From an uncultured Acidobacteriota bacterium (GTDB lineage: Bacteria > Acidobacteriota > Vicinamibacteria > Fen-336), in NCBI GenBank assembly GCA_902826455.1, contig CADEEV010000042.1:1-41298 (forward strand): DNA of 41,298 bases. The letters are read 5' to 3'. The notes below the pieces were generated by a model. It was given only the letters and a program-made list of their open reading frames with translations. It ran no database searches and was not told the DNA's origin. Position 1 is the first letter of the stretch, and every line of letters starts with the position of its first letter. Positions 1 through 8,583 of the stretch are shown in pieces. A program made the position numbers and the translations under genes.

Positions 1-583
1 TGGGCTTGAGGCCCACCACGCCGCACAGCGCGGCGGGCTGGCGGATCGAGCCGCCCGTGTCGGTGCCGAGCGCGATCGGAGCCATCCCGGAGGCGACCGC
101 CGCCGCGGAGCCCCCCGAGGATCCGCCCGGCACGCGAGCCGGGTCCCAGGGATTGCGCGTCTTCTTGTAGGCGCTGTTCTCCGTGGACGAGCCCATGGCG
201 AACTCGTCCATGTTCGTCTTGCCGAGCACGACCGCTCCGGCGGCCTCCAGCCGCGCGACCGCCGTGGCGGTGAAGGGCGGCGCATAGCCGTCGAGGATGC
301 GGGAGCCGCAGGTGGTCGCGACACCCTCGAGATCGAGGACGTCCTTGAGCGCGACCGGCACGCCCGCCAGGGGACCGAGAGGACGGCCGGCGGCCCGGTC
401 CGCGTCGATGCGCCGCGCGGAGCCGAGGGCTCGATCCTCGACGAGCGCGAGGAAGGCATCGACGCGCGGCTCGACGGCCGCGATGCGCGCGAGATGCGCG
501 CGCGTGATTTCTTCGGCCGCGACCTCGCCGTCCCGGACGCGCCGTGCGAGACGGGTGGCCGGCTCCTCGAAGAGCGCGGTCAT
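1..583 (-). CDS. gatA: Glutamyl-tRNA(Gln)/aspartyl-tRNA(Asn) amidotransferase subunit A, partial (C-terminus outside window)
   Basis: GatA is the amidase subunit of GatCAB. It releases ammonia from glutamine or asparagine for converting Glu-tRNA(Gln) or Asp-tRNA(Asn) in the cytoplasm. The first 194 residues are visible and are clearly amidase-signature. The Ser-cisSer-Lys triad is complete: Lys80 in ALKD, cis-Ser155 in GGSSGGS and nucleophile Ser179 in DTGGSIRQ. These sit one residue later than Lys79/Ser154/Ser178 of the Staphylococcus aureus enzyme. The start ATG (583-581) overlaps the gatC stop in an ATGA junction, so the two are translationally coupled. gatB is not in the window. The identification is firm. 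Confidence 0.96.
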   Translation of the reverse strand, partial: MTALFEEPATRLARRVRDGEVAAEEITRAHLARIAAVEPRVDAFLALVEDRALGSARRIDADRAAGRPLGPLAGVPVALKDVLDLEGVATTCGSRILDGYAPPFTATAVARLEAAGAVVLGKTNMDEFAMGSSTENSAYKKTRNPWDPARVPGGSSGGSAAAVASGMAPIALGTDTGGSIRQPAALCGVVGLKP

Positions 584-870
584 CCGCCGATCACGCGCGG
601 CACGCGGAACAGACCGTCGGCCGGGTCGGGAGCGTCGGCCAGGGCGGCTTGGCGCTCGAGGCCCGCGACCGGAGTGTCCTCGCGCAGGCTGGCGACCGTG
701 CGCGCGTGGCTCATGGGCTCGACGGCGTCGGTGTCGAGGGCCTGGATGCTCTCGGCGTAGCCGAGTATTTCTTCGATCTGGCGCGCGAACAGGCCGCGCT
801 CCTCGGCCGTCAGCGACAGACGGGCGAGGCGCGCCAGGTGGTCCACGGTCTCGACGGATACCTTCGCCAT
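580..870 (-). CDS. gatC: Glutamyl-tRNA(Gln)/aspartyl-tRNA(Asn) amidotransferase subunit C
   Basis: This 96-residue protein has the usual GatC length. It opens with the family pattern [13 protein letters not shown], followed by an EE..F..QIEEIL helix and the central region around VEPMSHA. GatC wraps around GatA and GatB and stabilises the amidotransferase. It lies directly upstream of gatA with a 4-nt ATGA overlap. A TATATT hexamer stands 9 nt before the ATG, so the message is probably leaderless or nearly so. No Shine-Dalgarno sequence fits in that space. Confidence 0.95.
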   Translation of the reverse strand: MAKVSVETVDHLARLARLSLTAEERGLFARQIEEILGYAESIQALDTDAVEPMSHARTVASLREDTPVAGLERQAALADAPDPADGLFRVPRVIGG

Positions 871-879
871 GAGCCGCGT

Positions 880-885
880 AATATA
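880..885 (-). promoter_or_regulatory. -10 element of gatC (leaderless-type)
   Basis: TATATT on the minus strand ends 9 nt before the gatC ATG. With the usual 6-8 nt from -10 to +1, transcription would begin at or within a few bases of the start codon. No convincing -35 box lies 16-18 nt upstream. Confidence 0.5.
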
Positions 886-896
886 CCGCGCTCTCC

Positions 897-925
897 TTGA
901 CCTGCGCGTAGGCGGCCCCTAGACT
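897..925 (+). promoter_or_regulatory. Sigma70-type promoter of the Yip1 gene
   Basis: TTGACC at 897-902 and TAGACT at 920-925 are separated by exactly 17 nt. The -10 box ends 9 nt before the ATG at 935, so the predicted transcript has only a few untranslated bases. It is divergent from the gatC promoter. Confidence 0.65.
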
Positions 926-934
926 CGCCGGCAG

Positions 935-1636
935 ATGGGACAGGACTTTCCGCCGCCCTTGCCGCCGGCCCCACGGGCTCCGCAGGGCACTCCCTGGGAG
1001 CGCCGCGACGAGCTCGGTGCGGTCCCGGCGCTCTTCGAGACGACGAAGCAGGTCCTGCTCACGCCCAGCGAGTTCTTCGGAGCGATGCCGATCAGCGGCG
1101 GCATCGGCGCGCCGCTCGCCTACGGCGTGATCGTCGGCTACCTGGGCGCGCTCGTGCAGGGCGTCTACCAGGCCGTCCTCAACATCGGCATGGGATCCGC
1201 GTTCGCCGAGCTCGGGGATCGCAGCCCCCTGAGCCGCCTCGCGCCGATGCTCCACGGGGGGCTCGGCCTCGCGCTCCAGCTCGTGATCGCGCCGGTCCTG
1301 ATCGTGGTCGGGCTCTTCATCGCCGCCGGCATCTACCACCTGGTGCTGATGCTCCTCGGCCAGGCGCGTCAGTCCTTCGAGGCGACGCTACGCGTGGTGT
1401 GCTACGGCCAGGCCGCCAGCATCGTGATGATCCTGCCGCTCTGCGGCGGCCTCGTCGCCGCCCTCTGGAGGGTCGTGATCAGCATCCTCGGCCTCGCCCA
1501 GGCCCACCGCATCGGCCATGGCAGCGCCGCGATCGCCGTGCTCGCGCCGATCGTCCTCGCGTGCTGCTGCTGCGCCGTCGCGATGCTCTTCGTGTTCGGC
1601 GGCATCGCGGGCCTCGCGAGCCACCTGCCCCGCTGA
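935..1636 (+). CDS. Yip1-family integral membrane protein
   Basis: This 233-residue protein has a Pro-rich cytoplasmic head (residues 1-30). A segment [14 protein letters not shown] follows, which is the typical entry to bacterial Yip1 domains (cf. 'P..FF..mp..gg'). About five hydrophobic helices then run to the C-terminus, with a Cys-rich stretch (CCCC) in the last one. Bacterial Yip1 proteins have no established biochemical role. The downstream DUF2752 gene overlaps its stop by one base (TGATG), so the two are expressed together. Family assignment is good; function is unknown. Confidence 0.8.
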   Translation: MGQDFPPPLPPAPRAPQGTPWERRDELGAVPALFETTKQVLLTPSEFFGAMPISGGIGAPLAYGVIVGYLGALVQGVYQAVLNIGMGSAFAELGDRSPLSRLAPMLHGGLGLALQLVIAPVLIVVGLFIAAGIYHLVLMLLGQARQSFEATLRVVCYGQAASIVMILPLCGGLVAALWRVVISILGLAQAHRIGHGSAAIAVLAPIVLACCCCAVAMLFVFGGIAGLASHLPR

Positions 1637-2055
1637 TGGCGAGCGCGCCGGTCCTGCGCCTGTACAGCGCGCCGGGCGGCGTCCCGATCGGCGCGATCTT
1701 CGCAGGCATCGGCGTCGCCGGCTGCCTCGCCGTCGGGCTCCTGCACCTCGACCGGCTGCCGGTGAACTTCTGCATGTTCAAGCGTCTCACCGGCCTGCCG
1801 TGCCCGACCTGCGGCAGCACGCGGACCTTCGGCCGCCTGTTCGCCCTCGACCTGCCCGGGGCCCTCGCGATGAACCCGCTCGCCGCCCTCGGAGCCCTGG
1901 GGCTGCTCGCCTGGGGCCTCACCGATCTGGCCTTGATGCTGCGGGGCCGCAGCCTCGTCCTCTCGGCGTCGCCGCGTCTGGCACGGGTCCTGCGCCTCGG
2001 GGCGGTCGTCGCGATCGCCCTCAACTGGGTCTACCTGATCGCGCTGCACCGCTAG
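1636..2055 (+). CDS. DUF2752 family small membrane protein
   Basis: This 139-residue protein carries the DUF2752 hallmark TGLPCPTCGSTR at about residues 54-65, preceded by a hydrophobic segment and followed by two more. The C-x2-C pair may bind metal or form a disulphide, but this is not established for the family. It starts at the ATG overlapping the Yip1 stop by one base (TGATG). Yip1 and DUF2752 proteins are both small multi-pass proteins of unknown function, and their coupling suggests a shared envelope role. Confidence 0.85.
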   Translation: MASAPVLRLYSAPGGVPIGAIFAGIGVAGCLAVGLLHLDRLPVNFCMFKRLTGLPCPTCGSTRTFGRLFALDLPGALAMNPLAALGALGLLAWGLTDLALMLRGRSLVLSASPRLARVLRLGAVVAIALNWVYLIALHR

Positions 2056-2080
2056 CTCACGGCTCGCGGAGGTCCCCGTT

Positions 2081-2086
2081 TATACT
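2081..2086 (+). promoter_or_regulatory. -10 element of the GT2 operon (leaderless-type)
   Basis: TATACT ends 9 nt before the GT2 ATG at 2096, within the 40-nt gap after the DUF2752 stop. No good -35 hexamer is visible. It probably drives the four-gene glycan operon at 2096-7126. Confidence 0.5.
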
Positions 2087-2095
2087 GGCCCCTCC

Positions 2096-3076
2096 ATGCG
2101 CCCCGAAGTGTCCGTGGTCGTGCCGGTCTACAACGAAGCGGACAACGTCGACGACCTGCACCGGCAGCTCACCGCGGTCCTGTCGGGCCTGGGGCGGCCC
2201 TACGAGATCCTGATCGTCGACGACGGCTCCTCGGACGGAACCCTCGACCGGCTCCTCGCCCTCGAGGTGCGCGACCCGGCCCTGCGCGTGCTCCGGCTGC
2301 GCCGCAACTTCGGGCAGACGGCCGCGTTCTCGGCCGGCTTCGATCACGCCCGGGGCGACGTGGTGGTGACCTCGGACGGCGACCTGCAGAACGACCCGGC
2401 GGACATCCCGCTGCTGCTCGCCAAGCTCGACGAGGGCTTCGACATCGTGTGCGGCTGGCGCAAGCACCGCAAGGACCCGTGGTCGAAGAAGATCCCCTCG
2501 TTCTTCGCGAACCGCCTGATCTCGTGGGCGACGGGGGTCCAGCTCAACGACTACGGCTGCTCCTTGAAGGCGATCCGCTCCGACGTGGTGCGCAATCTCC
2601 GGCTGTACGGCGAGATGCACCGCTTCATTCCCGCCGTCGCGTCCTGGATGGGAGTCAGCGTCGCCGAGGTCCCGGTGAACCACCGGCCGCGGACCCGCGG
2701 CACGAGCAAGTACGGGATCGGCCGGACGGTCCGTGTGCTGCTCGACCTGTTCACCGTCAAGTTCCTGGGCGTCTACGGCACGCGCCCGTCGCACCTCTTC
2801 GGGCTCATGGGCCTCGCCTCGGGCACGACGGGCTTCGCGATCCTGTCCTATCTCGCCTACATCCGGCTCTTCGCCGACGCGGCGATCGGCGGCCGGCCCC
2901 TGCTGCTGCTCGGCGCGCTGCTGTTCCTCACCGGCGTCATCCTGGTGAGCGTCGGGCTCGTGGCCGAGCTCCTCGTCCGCACGTACCACGAGAGCCAGGG
3001 CAAGCCCACGTACTTCGTGCGGGAGATGCGGCCGACGGAAGCGGCCCCGCGCGAGGCCGCGCTCACGCGGCATTGA
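2096..3076 (+). CDS. GT2 family glycosyltransferase, polyprenyl-phosphate type (DPM1/ArnC/GtrB-like)
   Basis: This 326-residue protein has an N-terminal GT-A domain, with VSVVVPVYNEADN at residues 4-16, VDDGSSDGT near 42-50 and the metal-binding TSDGDLQND near 90. It ends in two hydrophobic helices (about residues 240-300). This is the layout of enzymes that transfer a sugar from a nucleotide donor to undecaprenyl phosphate at the cytoplasmic face of the inner membrane. RGTSKYG after the catalytic domain is typical of this subgroup. It heads an operon with a GT4, an epimerase and a GT-C-like protein, so the lipid-linked sugar is probably used by the latter. The exact sugar cannot be read from sequence. 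Confidence 0.9.
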   Translation: MRPEVSVVVPVYNEADNVDDLHRQLTAVLSGLGRPYEILIVDDGSSDGTLDRLLALEVRDPALRVLRLRRNFGQTAAFSAGFDHARGDVVVTSDGDLQNDPADIPLLLAKLDEGFDIVCGWRKHRKDPWSKKIPSFFANRLISWATGVQLNDYGCSLKAIRSDVVRNLRLYGEMHRFIPAVASWMGVSVAEVPVNHRPRTRGTSKYGIGRTVRVLLDLFTVKFLGVYGTRPSHLFGLMGLASGTTGFAILSYLAYIRLFADAAIGGRPLLLLGALLFLTGVILVSVGLVAELLVRTYHESQGKPTYFVREMRPTEAAPREAALTRH

Positions 3077-4269
3077 CCCGCGTCCTGTTCCTGGCCGAGT
3101 CGTTCCACCCCGTGCTGGGCGGCGGCGAGAGGCACACCCGGCGCCTCGCGACGGCGCTCGCGCAGCAGGGTGTGCCGGCGACGGTCCTGACGCGGCGCGG
3201 CGACGCGAGCTGGCCGGCCGACGAGAGCCTCGACGGGGTGCGCGTCGTGCGGGTCGGGCCTGCCGGGCCCGGACGTACGGGCAAGTACGCGATGGTGCCG
3301 GCGGTTCTCGGCGCCCTGCGCCGTCTCCAGGATCAGTTCGACGTCCTCGTGGTGCGCGGGACGCGGGTGCTCGGCCTGCCGGGAGTCCTCGCGGCGCGCC
3401 TGCTGCACAAGCGCGTGGTGCTGCAGTGCGAGGTGAGCGGCGAGATGTCGGGCGAAATCTACACCTGGGGTACCGCTTTCGATCACGGGGCGGTACGGGC
3501 CCTGGTCCGCGCGGGGGTGGCCGTGCGCAACGGCCTGTTCGCCGACGCGGATCGCCTCGTCGCGATCTCCGAGCGGACCCGCGAGGAGTTCCTCGACGCC
3601 GGCTTCGCTCCCGACCGGGTCGAGCTCATCCCGCATGGCATCGACGTCGAGGCCTTCCGCCCGGCCAGTGCCCCGGAGCGCACGGCGCTCCGCGAGCGCC
3701 TGATCCTGCCGGTCGAGGCGCGTCTCGTGGCGTTCACGGGGCGGCTGCTCCGCGGCAAGGGCGTCGAGGTGCTGGTCGAGGCGTTCGGGCGCCTGGCTCC
3801 GCGGCATCCCGACGCGCATCTGGTCCTGGTCGGCTCCGGCGCCGGGCAGGTGCTCTCGATGGAGGAAGCGCTGCGGGCGCGCGTCGCGAACGCGGGCCTG
3901 GGCTCGCGGGTCACCTTCACCGGCCGCGTCGAGAACGTCGCCGACTACCTGCGGGCCTCCGACGTCTACGCGTTTCCCTCCTACTTCGAGGCCATGCCGC
4001 TGTCGCTGCTCGAGGCCGCGAGCTGCGGGCTTCCCTGCGTCGCCTCGCGCATCGGCGGGGTGGTGGACGTGATCGACGACGGCCGCTCGGGCGTGCTGGT
4101 CGAGGCCGGAGACGTCAACGGGCTGGCCGCGGCGCTCGGCGCTCTCCTGGACATGCCCGCCCGGGGCGCCGCCCTCGGAGCCGCGGCGCGCGCGGCGGCC
4201 CTCGCACGCTTCGACGAGCGCGACAACGTGGCGCGCTACCGCGAGCTGTTCCTCGAGATCGGCACGTGA
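3073..4269 (+). CDS. GT4 family glycosyltransferase
   Basis: This 398-residue GT-B enzyme has a Gly-rich N-terminal loop (FHPVLGGGERH), an acceptor/donor hinge at ELIPHGIDVEAF, the FTGRLLRGKG segment and the E-x7-E donor-binding motif in SYFEAMPLSLLEAASCG. These are standard for retaining GT4 enzymes using nucleotide-sugars. The best start is TTG at 3073, overlapping the GT2 stop as TTGA; the protein then begins TRVLFLAESFHP as the family does. Donor and acceptor are unknown. Confidence 0.9.
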   Translation: MTRVLFLAESFHPVLGGGERHTRRLATALAQQGVPATVLTRRGDASWPADESLDGVRVVRVGPAGPGRTGKYAMVPAVLGALRRLQDQFDVLVVRGTRVLGLPGVLAARLLHKRVVLQCEVSGEMSGEIYTWGTAFDHGAVRALVRAGVAVRNGLFADADRLVAISERTREEFLDAGFAPDRVELIPHGIDVEAFRPASAPERTALRERLILPVEARLVAFTGRLLRGKGVEVLVEAFGRLAPRHPDAHLVLVGSGAGQVLSMEEALRARVANAGLGSRVTFTGRVENVADYLRASDVYAFPSYFEAMPLSLLEAASCGLPCVASRIGGVVDVIDDGRSGVLVEAGDVNGLAAALGALLDMPARGAALGAAARAAALARFDERDNVARYRELFLEIGT

Positions 4270-5246
4270 ACGTCGCCCTCACCGGCGCCACGGGCTACAC
4301 GGGCGGCCGGTTGCTGGCGGCGCTGCGGGCGCGCGGCGACGAGGTGCGGGCACTGGTGCGGGCGTCGTCCTCGAGCGGCCTGGTGAGGGACCCGGGCGTC
4401 ACGCTCGTGGCCGGCGACCTCTCCAACGCGGATGCGCTGCGGACGCTCGTCGAAGGCGCCGACGCGGTCCTGCATGTCGCCGCCGTGTACCGCACGGCCG
4501 GCCACCCGGACGCCTACTATCGCGAGGTGAACGTGGGCGGCACGGAGCGCCTGCTGGAGGCGGCCGCGGCGGCGGGCATCGAGCGCTTCGTGCACACCTC
4601 GACCGTGGGCGTCCACGGGGACATCAAGCATCCGCCCGCGGACGAGGACGCGCCGTTTGCGCCGGGCGACGTCTATCAACAGACCAAGGCGGAGGCCGAG
4701 ACGCTCGCCCTGCGGTTCGGTCGCGCGCGCGGCGTCCCGGTCGTCGTGGTCCGGCCGGGGGCGATCTACGGGCCCGGCGAACGGCGTCTGCTGAAGCTGT
4801 TCCGCGCGATCGCTCGCGGCCGCTACGCCGTCGTGGGCTCGGGCCGGCCGTTCTACCACCCGGTCTTCATCGACGACCTGGTGGCGGGCTTCCTGCTCGC
4901 CCTCGACCATCCCAGGGCCGTGGGGGAGGCGTTCATCGTCGCGGGCCCGCAGTACGCGTCGCAGGACGAGCTCGCGCGCCTGATCGCGGCGGCGACGGGG
5001 GGCCGCGTGCTGCCGTTCCACGTCCCGGCCTGGCCGCTGCAGCTCGCCGGCGCCGCGTGCGAGGCGCTCTGCGTTCCGCTGGGCATCGACCCGCCACTCC
5101 ACCGGCGGCGCGTGGAGTTCTGGGTGAAGAGCCGCGCGTTCTCGATCGAGAAGGCGCGCCGGTTGCTCGGGTACGCGCCGCGGGTCGCCCTCGACGACGG
5201 CGTGCGGCGGACCGCCGCGGCGTATCGAGAGGCAGGCTGGCTGTGA
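4266..5246 (+). CDS. NAD-dependent epimerase/dehydratase (extended SDR)
   Basis: This 326-residue extended short-chain dehydrogenase has the NAD-binding GATGYTGG at residues 7-14, an acidic residue pattern AGDLSNADAL after beta-3, HVAAVY near residue 78, the catalytic Tyr-x3-Lys in VYQQTKAE and the RPGAIYGPGE loop. It resembles NAD-dependent sugar epimerases and 3-beta-HSD/HpnA-like enzymes, so it probably modifies a nucleotide-sugar or lipid-linked sugar for this locus. GTG at 4266 overlaps the GT4 stop (GTGA). The substrate is not determinable here. Confidence 0.85.
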   Translation: MNVALTGATGYTGGRLLAALRARGDEVRALVRASSSSGLVRDPGVTLVAGDLSNADALRTLVEGADAVLHVAAVYRTAGHPDAYYREVNVGGTERLLEAAAAAGIERFVHTSTVGVHGDIKHPPADEDAPFAPGDVYQQTKAEAETLALRFGRARGVPVVVVRPGAIYGPGERRLLKLFRAIARGRYAVVGSGRPFYHPVFIDDLVAGFLLALDHPRAVGEAFIVAGPQYASQDELARLIAAATGGRVLPFHVPAWPLQLAGAACEALCVPLGIDPPLHRRRVEFWVKSRAFSIEKARRLLGYAPRVALDDGVRRTAAAYREAGWL

Positions 5247-7126
5247 GCGAGCGCGCCGCCCGCGTCCTGCTCGGCCTGGTCGTCTCCGCTCTCTGCGCCG
5301 TGGCCCTGCTCACGGATCTGCCGAGGCTGTCGCGCGGCACGTTCTGGGGCGACAGCGCCACGTACTACACGGCCGCGTGGAGCCTCGTCGAGGACGGCGA
5401 CCTGCGCTGGGAGGCGCGCGACGCGCTGCGCGTGCGGCGCGAGTTCTCGGCCGGCGCCCAGGGAGTGTTCCTCAAGCGCTCGAGCGGGGGACTGCAACGC
5501 GTCCCGGGCTTCCCGTGGCTCCAGGCCGTGCCCGAGGACAAGCCGCTCGTCTACTTCGCGAAGCCGTTCACCTACCCGTTGCTGGCGGCCCCCTTCGTGA
5601 AGCTGTTCGGGACGCGGGGCCTGCTCCTCGCGAACGCCCTGGCCCTGGGGCTCGCCGTGGTCCTGGGCTATCTCGAGCTGCGGCGCCAGACCTCGGCCGC
5701 TCTCGCCCTCGCCGCATCGGCGGGTCTGGTCCTGCCGACCGTGGCGACGGCCTACTTGTTCTGGCCGAGCCCGGAAGCCACCAGCCTCGGGCTCCTGGCG
5801 GCGGCGCTCTTCGCCTGGCGGCGGGGCTACATCACGACCTCGGCGATCCTGTTCGGCGTCGCGCTCTATTCGAAGCCCCCGAACGTCCTGGTGGCGGCGC
5901 CGCTCGGCCTCATGCCGCTCCTCGCGGCCGGCACGCCCTGGGCCGCGCGCCTCCTCGAGATGCTGAAGCGCGGCGCGATCCTTCTGCTATCGGCGGGCCT
6001 TTGCTACGGCCTGACGATGGCCGTCACGGGCGAGTACAACTACCAGGGCGGCCGCGAGCGCAAGACGTTCTACGGCGTCCTGCCCTACGAGCAGCACGGC
6101 GTCACGTTCGGCAACAGCGGCATCTGGATGAGCACGAACAAGCTCGGGCCACGGGTCGAGGGCAAGGACGACGTCGCTCTCTCCCAGGGCGCCGAGCCGC
6201 CGCGCACGGCGGAAGAGCTCCGCGAGAACTTCGTCGCGAACCTCGGCTACTTCTGGACCGGCCGCTTCGGAGGCCTCGTCGCGTACTTCCTGCCCTTCGC
6301 CGCAGCCGTGCTGCTCTTCCTGGCCGCGGGCCCCCGCACGCCGTCGGGGGCCGCCGCGCTGGCCGGCTTCGTCCTCTCCTGGCTGTTCTACATCTGGCTC
6401 GTGCCCGACAACTGGTACGGCGGCAGCGGGACCCTCGGCAACCGCTACTTCGTCAACGTGCTGCCGCTCGCCGTGTACTTCGTCCCGGCCGGACGCGAGT
6501 GGCTGGTGGCCGCCGCCGGGTTCCTGTCGCTCGCCTTCACCGGACCGATCCTGACGGCTCCGGTCCATCACGCGATGGACCCGGGAGATCACGCGAAGCA
6601 CGGGCTGTTCCGGCGGCTCCCCGCCGAGCTCAGCATGCTGAACGACCTCGCGATCTTCGGCGAGCCGTGGCGCAAGAAGCGTCCGGTGGGCGACACCGAG
6701 GGGGACCCGAAGACGCCCGGCTCCGCCGACCCGGCGGCGTACTACCTCTACTTCACCGACGACGGCGCCTACGGCCGGGAGGAACGCGACGGCGTCACGG
6801 GATTCTGGCTGCGCGGCGGCGCCCCGGGCGAGGTGCTGGTGCGAAGCCTGGAGCCGGTGACGCGCATGACGCTGAGGCTGACCGGCGGGCCGGTGGGCGA
6901 CGCGGCCTCGTTCCGTGTGGACGGCGTGACCCGCCAGGCGACCCTGGCCAGCGGCGAGGCGCGCGAGCTAGCCTTCACGCCGAGCCGCGGCTTCCCCTAC
7001 AAGGACACCTTCGTGTACGTCGTGAAGGTGCGCTCGACGCTGGGCGGGGCGCTGCCCGGCGGGGACGGCCGCAGCCTCGGAACCTTCGTGTCGATCCGTC
7101 TCGACGTCGCGAAGCGCCTGCCCTAG
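5243..7126 (+). CDS. Multi-pass membrane protein, GT-C-like glycosyltransferase candidate
   Basis: This 627-residue protein has one N-terminal helix, then an extracytoplasmic acidic loop (FWGDSATYY at about residues 35-43). About ten further hydrophobic helices follow, and roughly 140 residues at the C-terminus form a soluble, probably beta-rich domain. An Asp/Glu-bearing first loop plus many helices is the GT-C plan (PMT/ArnT/AglB type), using polyprenyl-linked donors outside the membrane. The GT2 at the head of this operon could make that donor. GTG at 5243 overlaps the SDR stop (GTGA). The gene ends at 7126 within the same CTAG that ends the opposing flippase gene. The family is inferred from topology; I do not recognise a named subfamily. 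Confidence 0.65.
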   Translation: MSERAARVLLGLVVSALCAVALLTDLPRLSRGTFWGDSATYYTAAWSLVEDGDLRWEARDALRVRREFSAGAQGVFLKRSSGGLQRVPGFPWLQAVPEDKPLVYFAKPFTYPLLAAPFVKLFGTRGLLLANALALGLAVVLGYLELRRQTSAALALAASAGLVLPTVATAYLFWPSPEATSLGLLAAALFAWRRGYITTSAILFGVALYSKPPNVLVAAPLGLMPLLAAGTPWAARLLEMLKRGAILLLSAGLCYGLTMAVTGEYNYQGGRERKTFYGVLPYEQHGVTFGNSGIWMSTNKLGPRVEGKDDVALSQGAEPPRTAEELRENFVANLGYFWTGRFGGLVAYFLPFAAAVLLFLAAGPRTPSGAAALAGFVLSWLFYIWLVPDNWYGGSGTLGNRYFVNVLPLAVYFVPAGREWLVAAAGFLSLAFTGPILTAPVHHAMDPGDHAKHGLFRRLPAELSMLNDLAIFGEPWRKKRPVGDTEGDPKTPGSADPAAYYLYFTDDGAYGREERDGVTGFWLRGGAPGEVLVRSLEPVTRMTLRLTGGPVGDAASFRVDGVTRQATLASGEARELAFTPSRGFPYKDTFVYVVKVRSTLGGALPGGDGRSLGTFVSIRLDVAKRLP

Positions 7127-8583
7127 ACCGCTGGCCGCGCCCGCCCGAGCACGGCACGAAGCGCGTCCCACTCGGCCGTGTCGAAGACGCGCAGGCCCAG
7201 GGTCGCCGCCACGAACGCGAGCGACGCGGCGACAGAGCCTCCCACCAGCCCGAGGGGCGCCGCCGCCACGAGAACCGCGCCGAAGACCGCGGCGACGGCG
7301 AGCGGCTTCACCGAGAGCGTCGCCCAGCCGATCCGGTGGCCGGCCTGGAAGGCCATCGCCCCCGTCGTCATCAGGAAGTAGAAGGCCTCTGTTGCGAGCG
7401 TCGCCCAGGCCGAGCCGAGGGCGCCGTGGCTCGGGATGAAGATCAGGTTGAGGACCACGTTCACGGCCAGGGCCAGCGTCGAGGCGATGACGATCGTGCG
7501 CCAGCGGCTGACGCAGGCGAGAGCCGTCTCGGCGAAGTTCGACAGGAACATGAAGACCGCAGCCGGGAGCAGGATGCGCGCGAGAGGCACGCTCGGCAGG
7601 AAGCCGTCGCCGAACAGCATCGGGATGAAGCGGTCGGACGCGAGGGCGCCGAAGATCGCGACCGGAAGGCCGACGAGCAGCAGGTACTTGCAGCCGCGAC
7701 GGTAGAGCGACGTGACCGTGGCGGGCGACGTGGCGAAGGTGGCGGCCATCGTCGGGATGAGGGCGTAGCCGAAGATGCGCGGCACCAGGGTCAGGCCCTC
7801 GAGCACGAGAGTGGGCGCGCGGTAGTAGCCCACCTCGAGCGCCCCGCGCAGCCGCTCGAGGAGGAGCGCGTCCACCTGGAAGACCAGCGTGATCACGAGC
7901 CCCGCGTAGGCGAAGGGCAGGCCCTTCCGGAACATCTCCCCCCACAGCCGCGTGTCGACGCGCGGCCGCAGCGGGAAGACGCGCCGGTCCACGAAGAGCG
8001 CGAGGCCGGCCACGTCCACCGCGCGCACCAGCGCGAACGCGATCACGAAGCCGTGGACGCCGTAACCGAGCAGCAGGCTCGCGAGGCCGAAGCCCAGGGT
8101 CGCGGCGCGCTCCACGAGGAGCGACACGGCCTCGACGCCGAAGCGTTCGAGGCCCTTCAACATCCAGCGCAGCGTCGTCTTGACGCCCTTGAGGACGAGG
8201 TCGGCGGAGAGCCACGCGACCGCGAACAGGATGACGCCGTCGTAGAGGGCGCGGCCGATCGCGAGACACAGCAGCACGGTCGCGAGGGACAGCCAGAGCT
8301 GCAGGCCGAGCAGGCCGCCGGTCAGGGCCCGGGCCCGCTCCCGGTCGCGGCTGATCTCGAGCGTGGACGCGTACGCCATGCCGAAGTCGGGCAGCACCCG
8401 GAACAGGCCCACGAAGGCGAGGGCCGTCTGGAACTCGCCGAAGGCCGCGGGGCCGAGCAGCCGCGTCGCCGCGAAGCCGAGGACGAAGACGAGGAGCTGG
8501 GAGCCTTCGCCGACGGCGGAGTAGAGCGTGTTGCGGACGTGGCGCGCGCCGGCGGACGGTGCCGGGACCGGCGCTTCGCTCAG
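7123..8583 (-). CDS. Wzx/MATE-type polysaccharide flippase, probable CTG start
   Basis: This 486-residue polytopic protein has about 12-14 hydrophobic helices. Its N-terminus (NTLYSAVGEGSQLL, then ATRLLGPAAFGEFQ) is typical of oligosaccharide flippases that move lipid-linked glycans across the inner membrane. No ATG, GTG or TTG occurs in frame between the Lon-domain stop and a Met already inside the membrane region (FGMAYAS). A CTG at 8583-8581 overlaps the upstream stop as CTGA and has AAGGAG 8 nt upstream (8597-8592), so CTG is the likely initiator. An in-frame start at 8817 would add an Arg/Pro-rich shadow of the lon frame and is rejected. It is the last gene of the minus glycan operon. 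Confidence 0.85.
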   Translation of the reverse strand: MSEAPVPAPSAGARHVRNTLYSAVGEGSQLLVFVLGFAATRLLGPAAFGEFQTALAFVGLFRVLPDFGMAYASTLEISRDRERARALTGGLLGLQLWLSLATVLLCLAIGRALYDGVILFAVAWLSADLVLKGVKTTLRWMLKGLERFGVEAVSLLVERAATLGFGLASLLLGYGVHGFVIAFALVRAVDVAGLALFVDRRVFPLRPRVDTRLWGEMFRKGLPFAYAGLVITLVFQVDALLLERLRGALEVGYYRAPTLVLEGLTLVPRIFGYALIPTMAATFATSPATVTSLYRRGCKYLLLVGLPVAIFGALASDRFIPMLFGDGFLPSVPLARILLPAAVFMFLSNFAETALACVSRWRTIVIASTLALAVNVVLNLIFIPSHGALGSAWATLATEAFYFLMTTGAMAFQAGHRIGWATLSVKPLAVAAVFGAVLVAAAPLGLVGGSVAASLAFVAATLGLRVFDTAEWDALRAVLGRARPAV

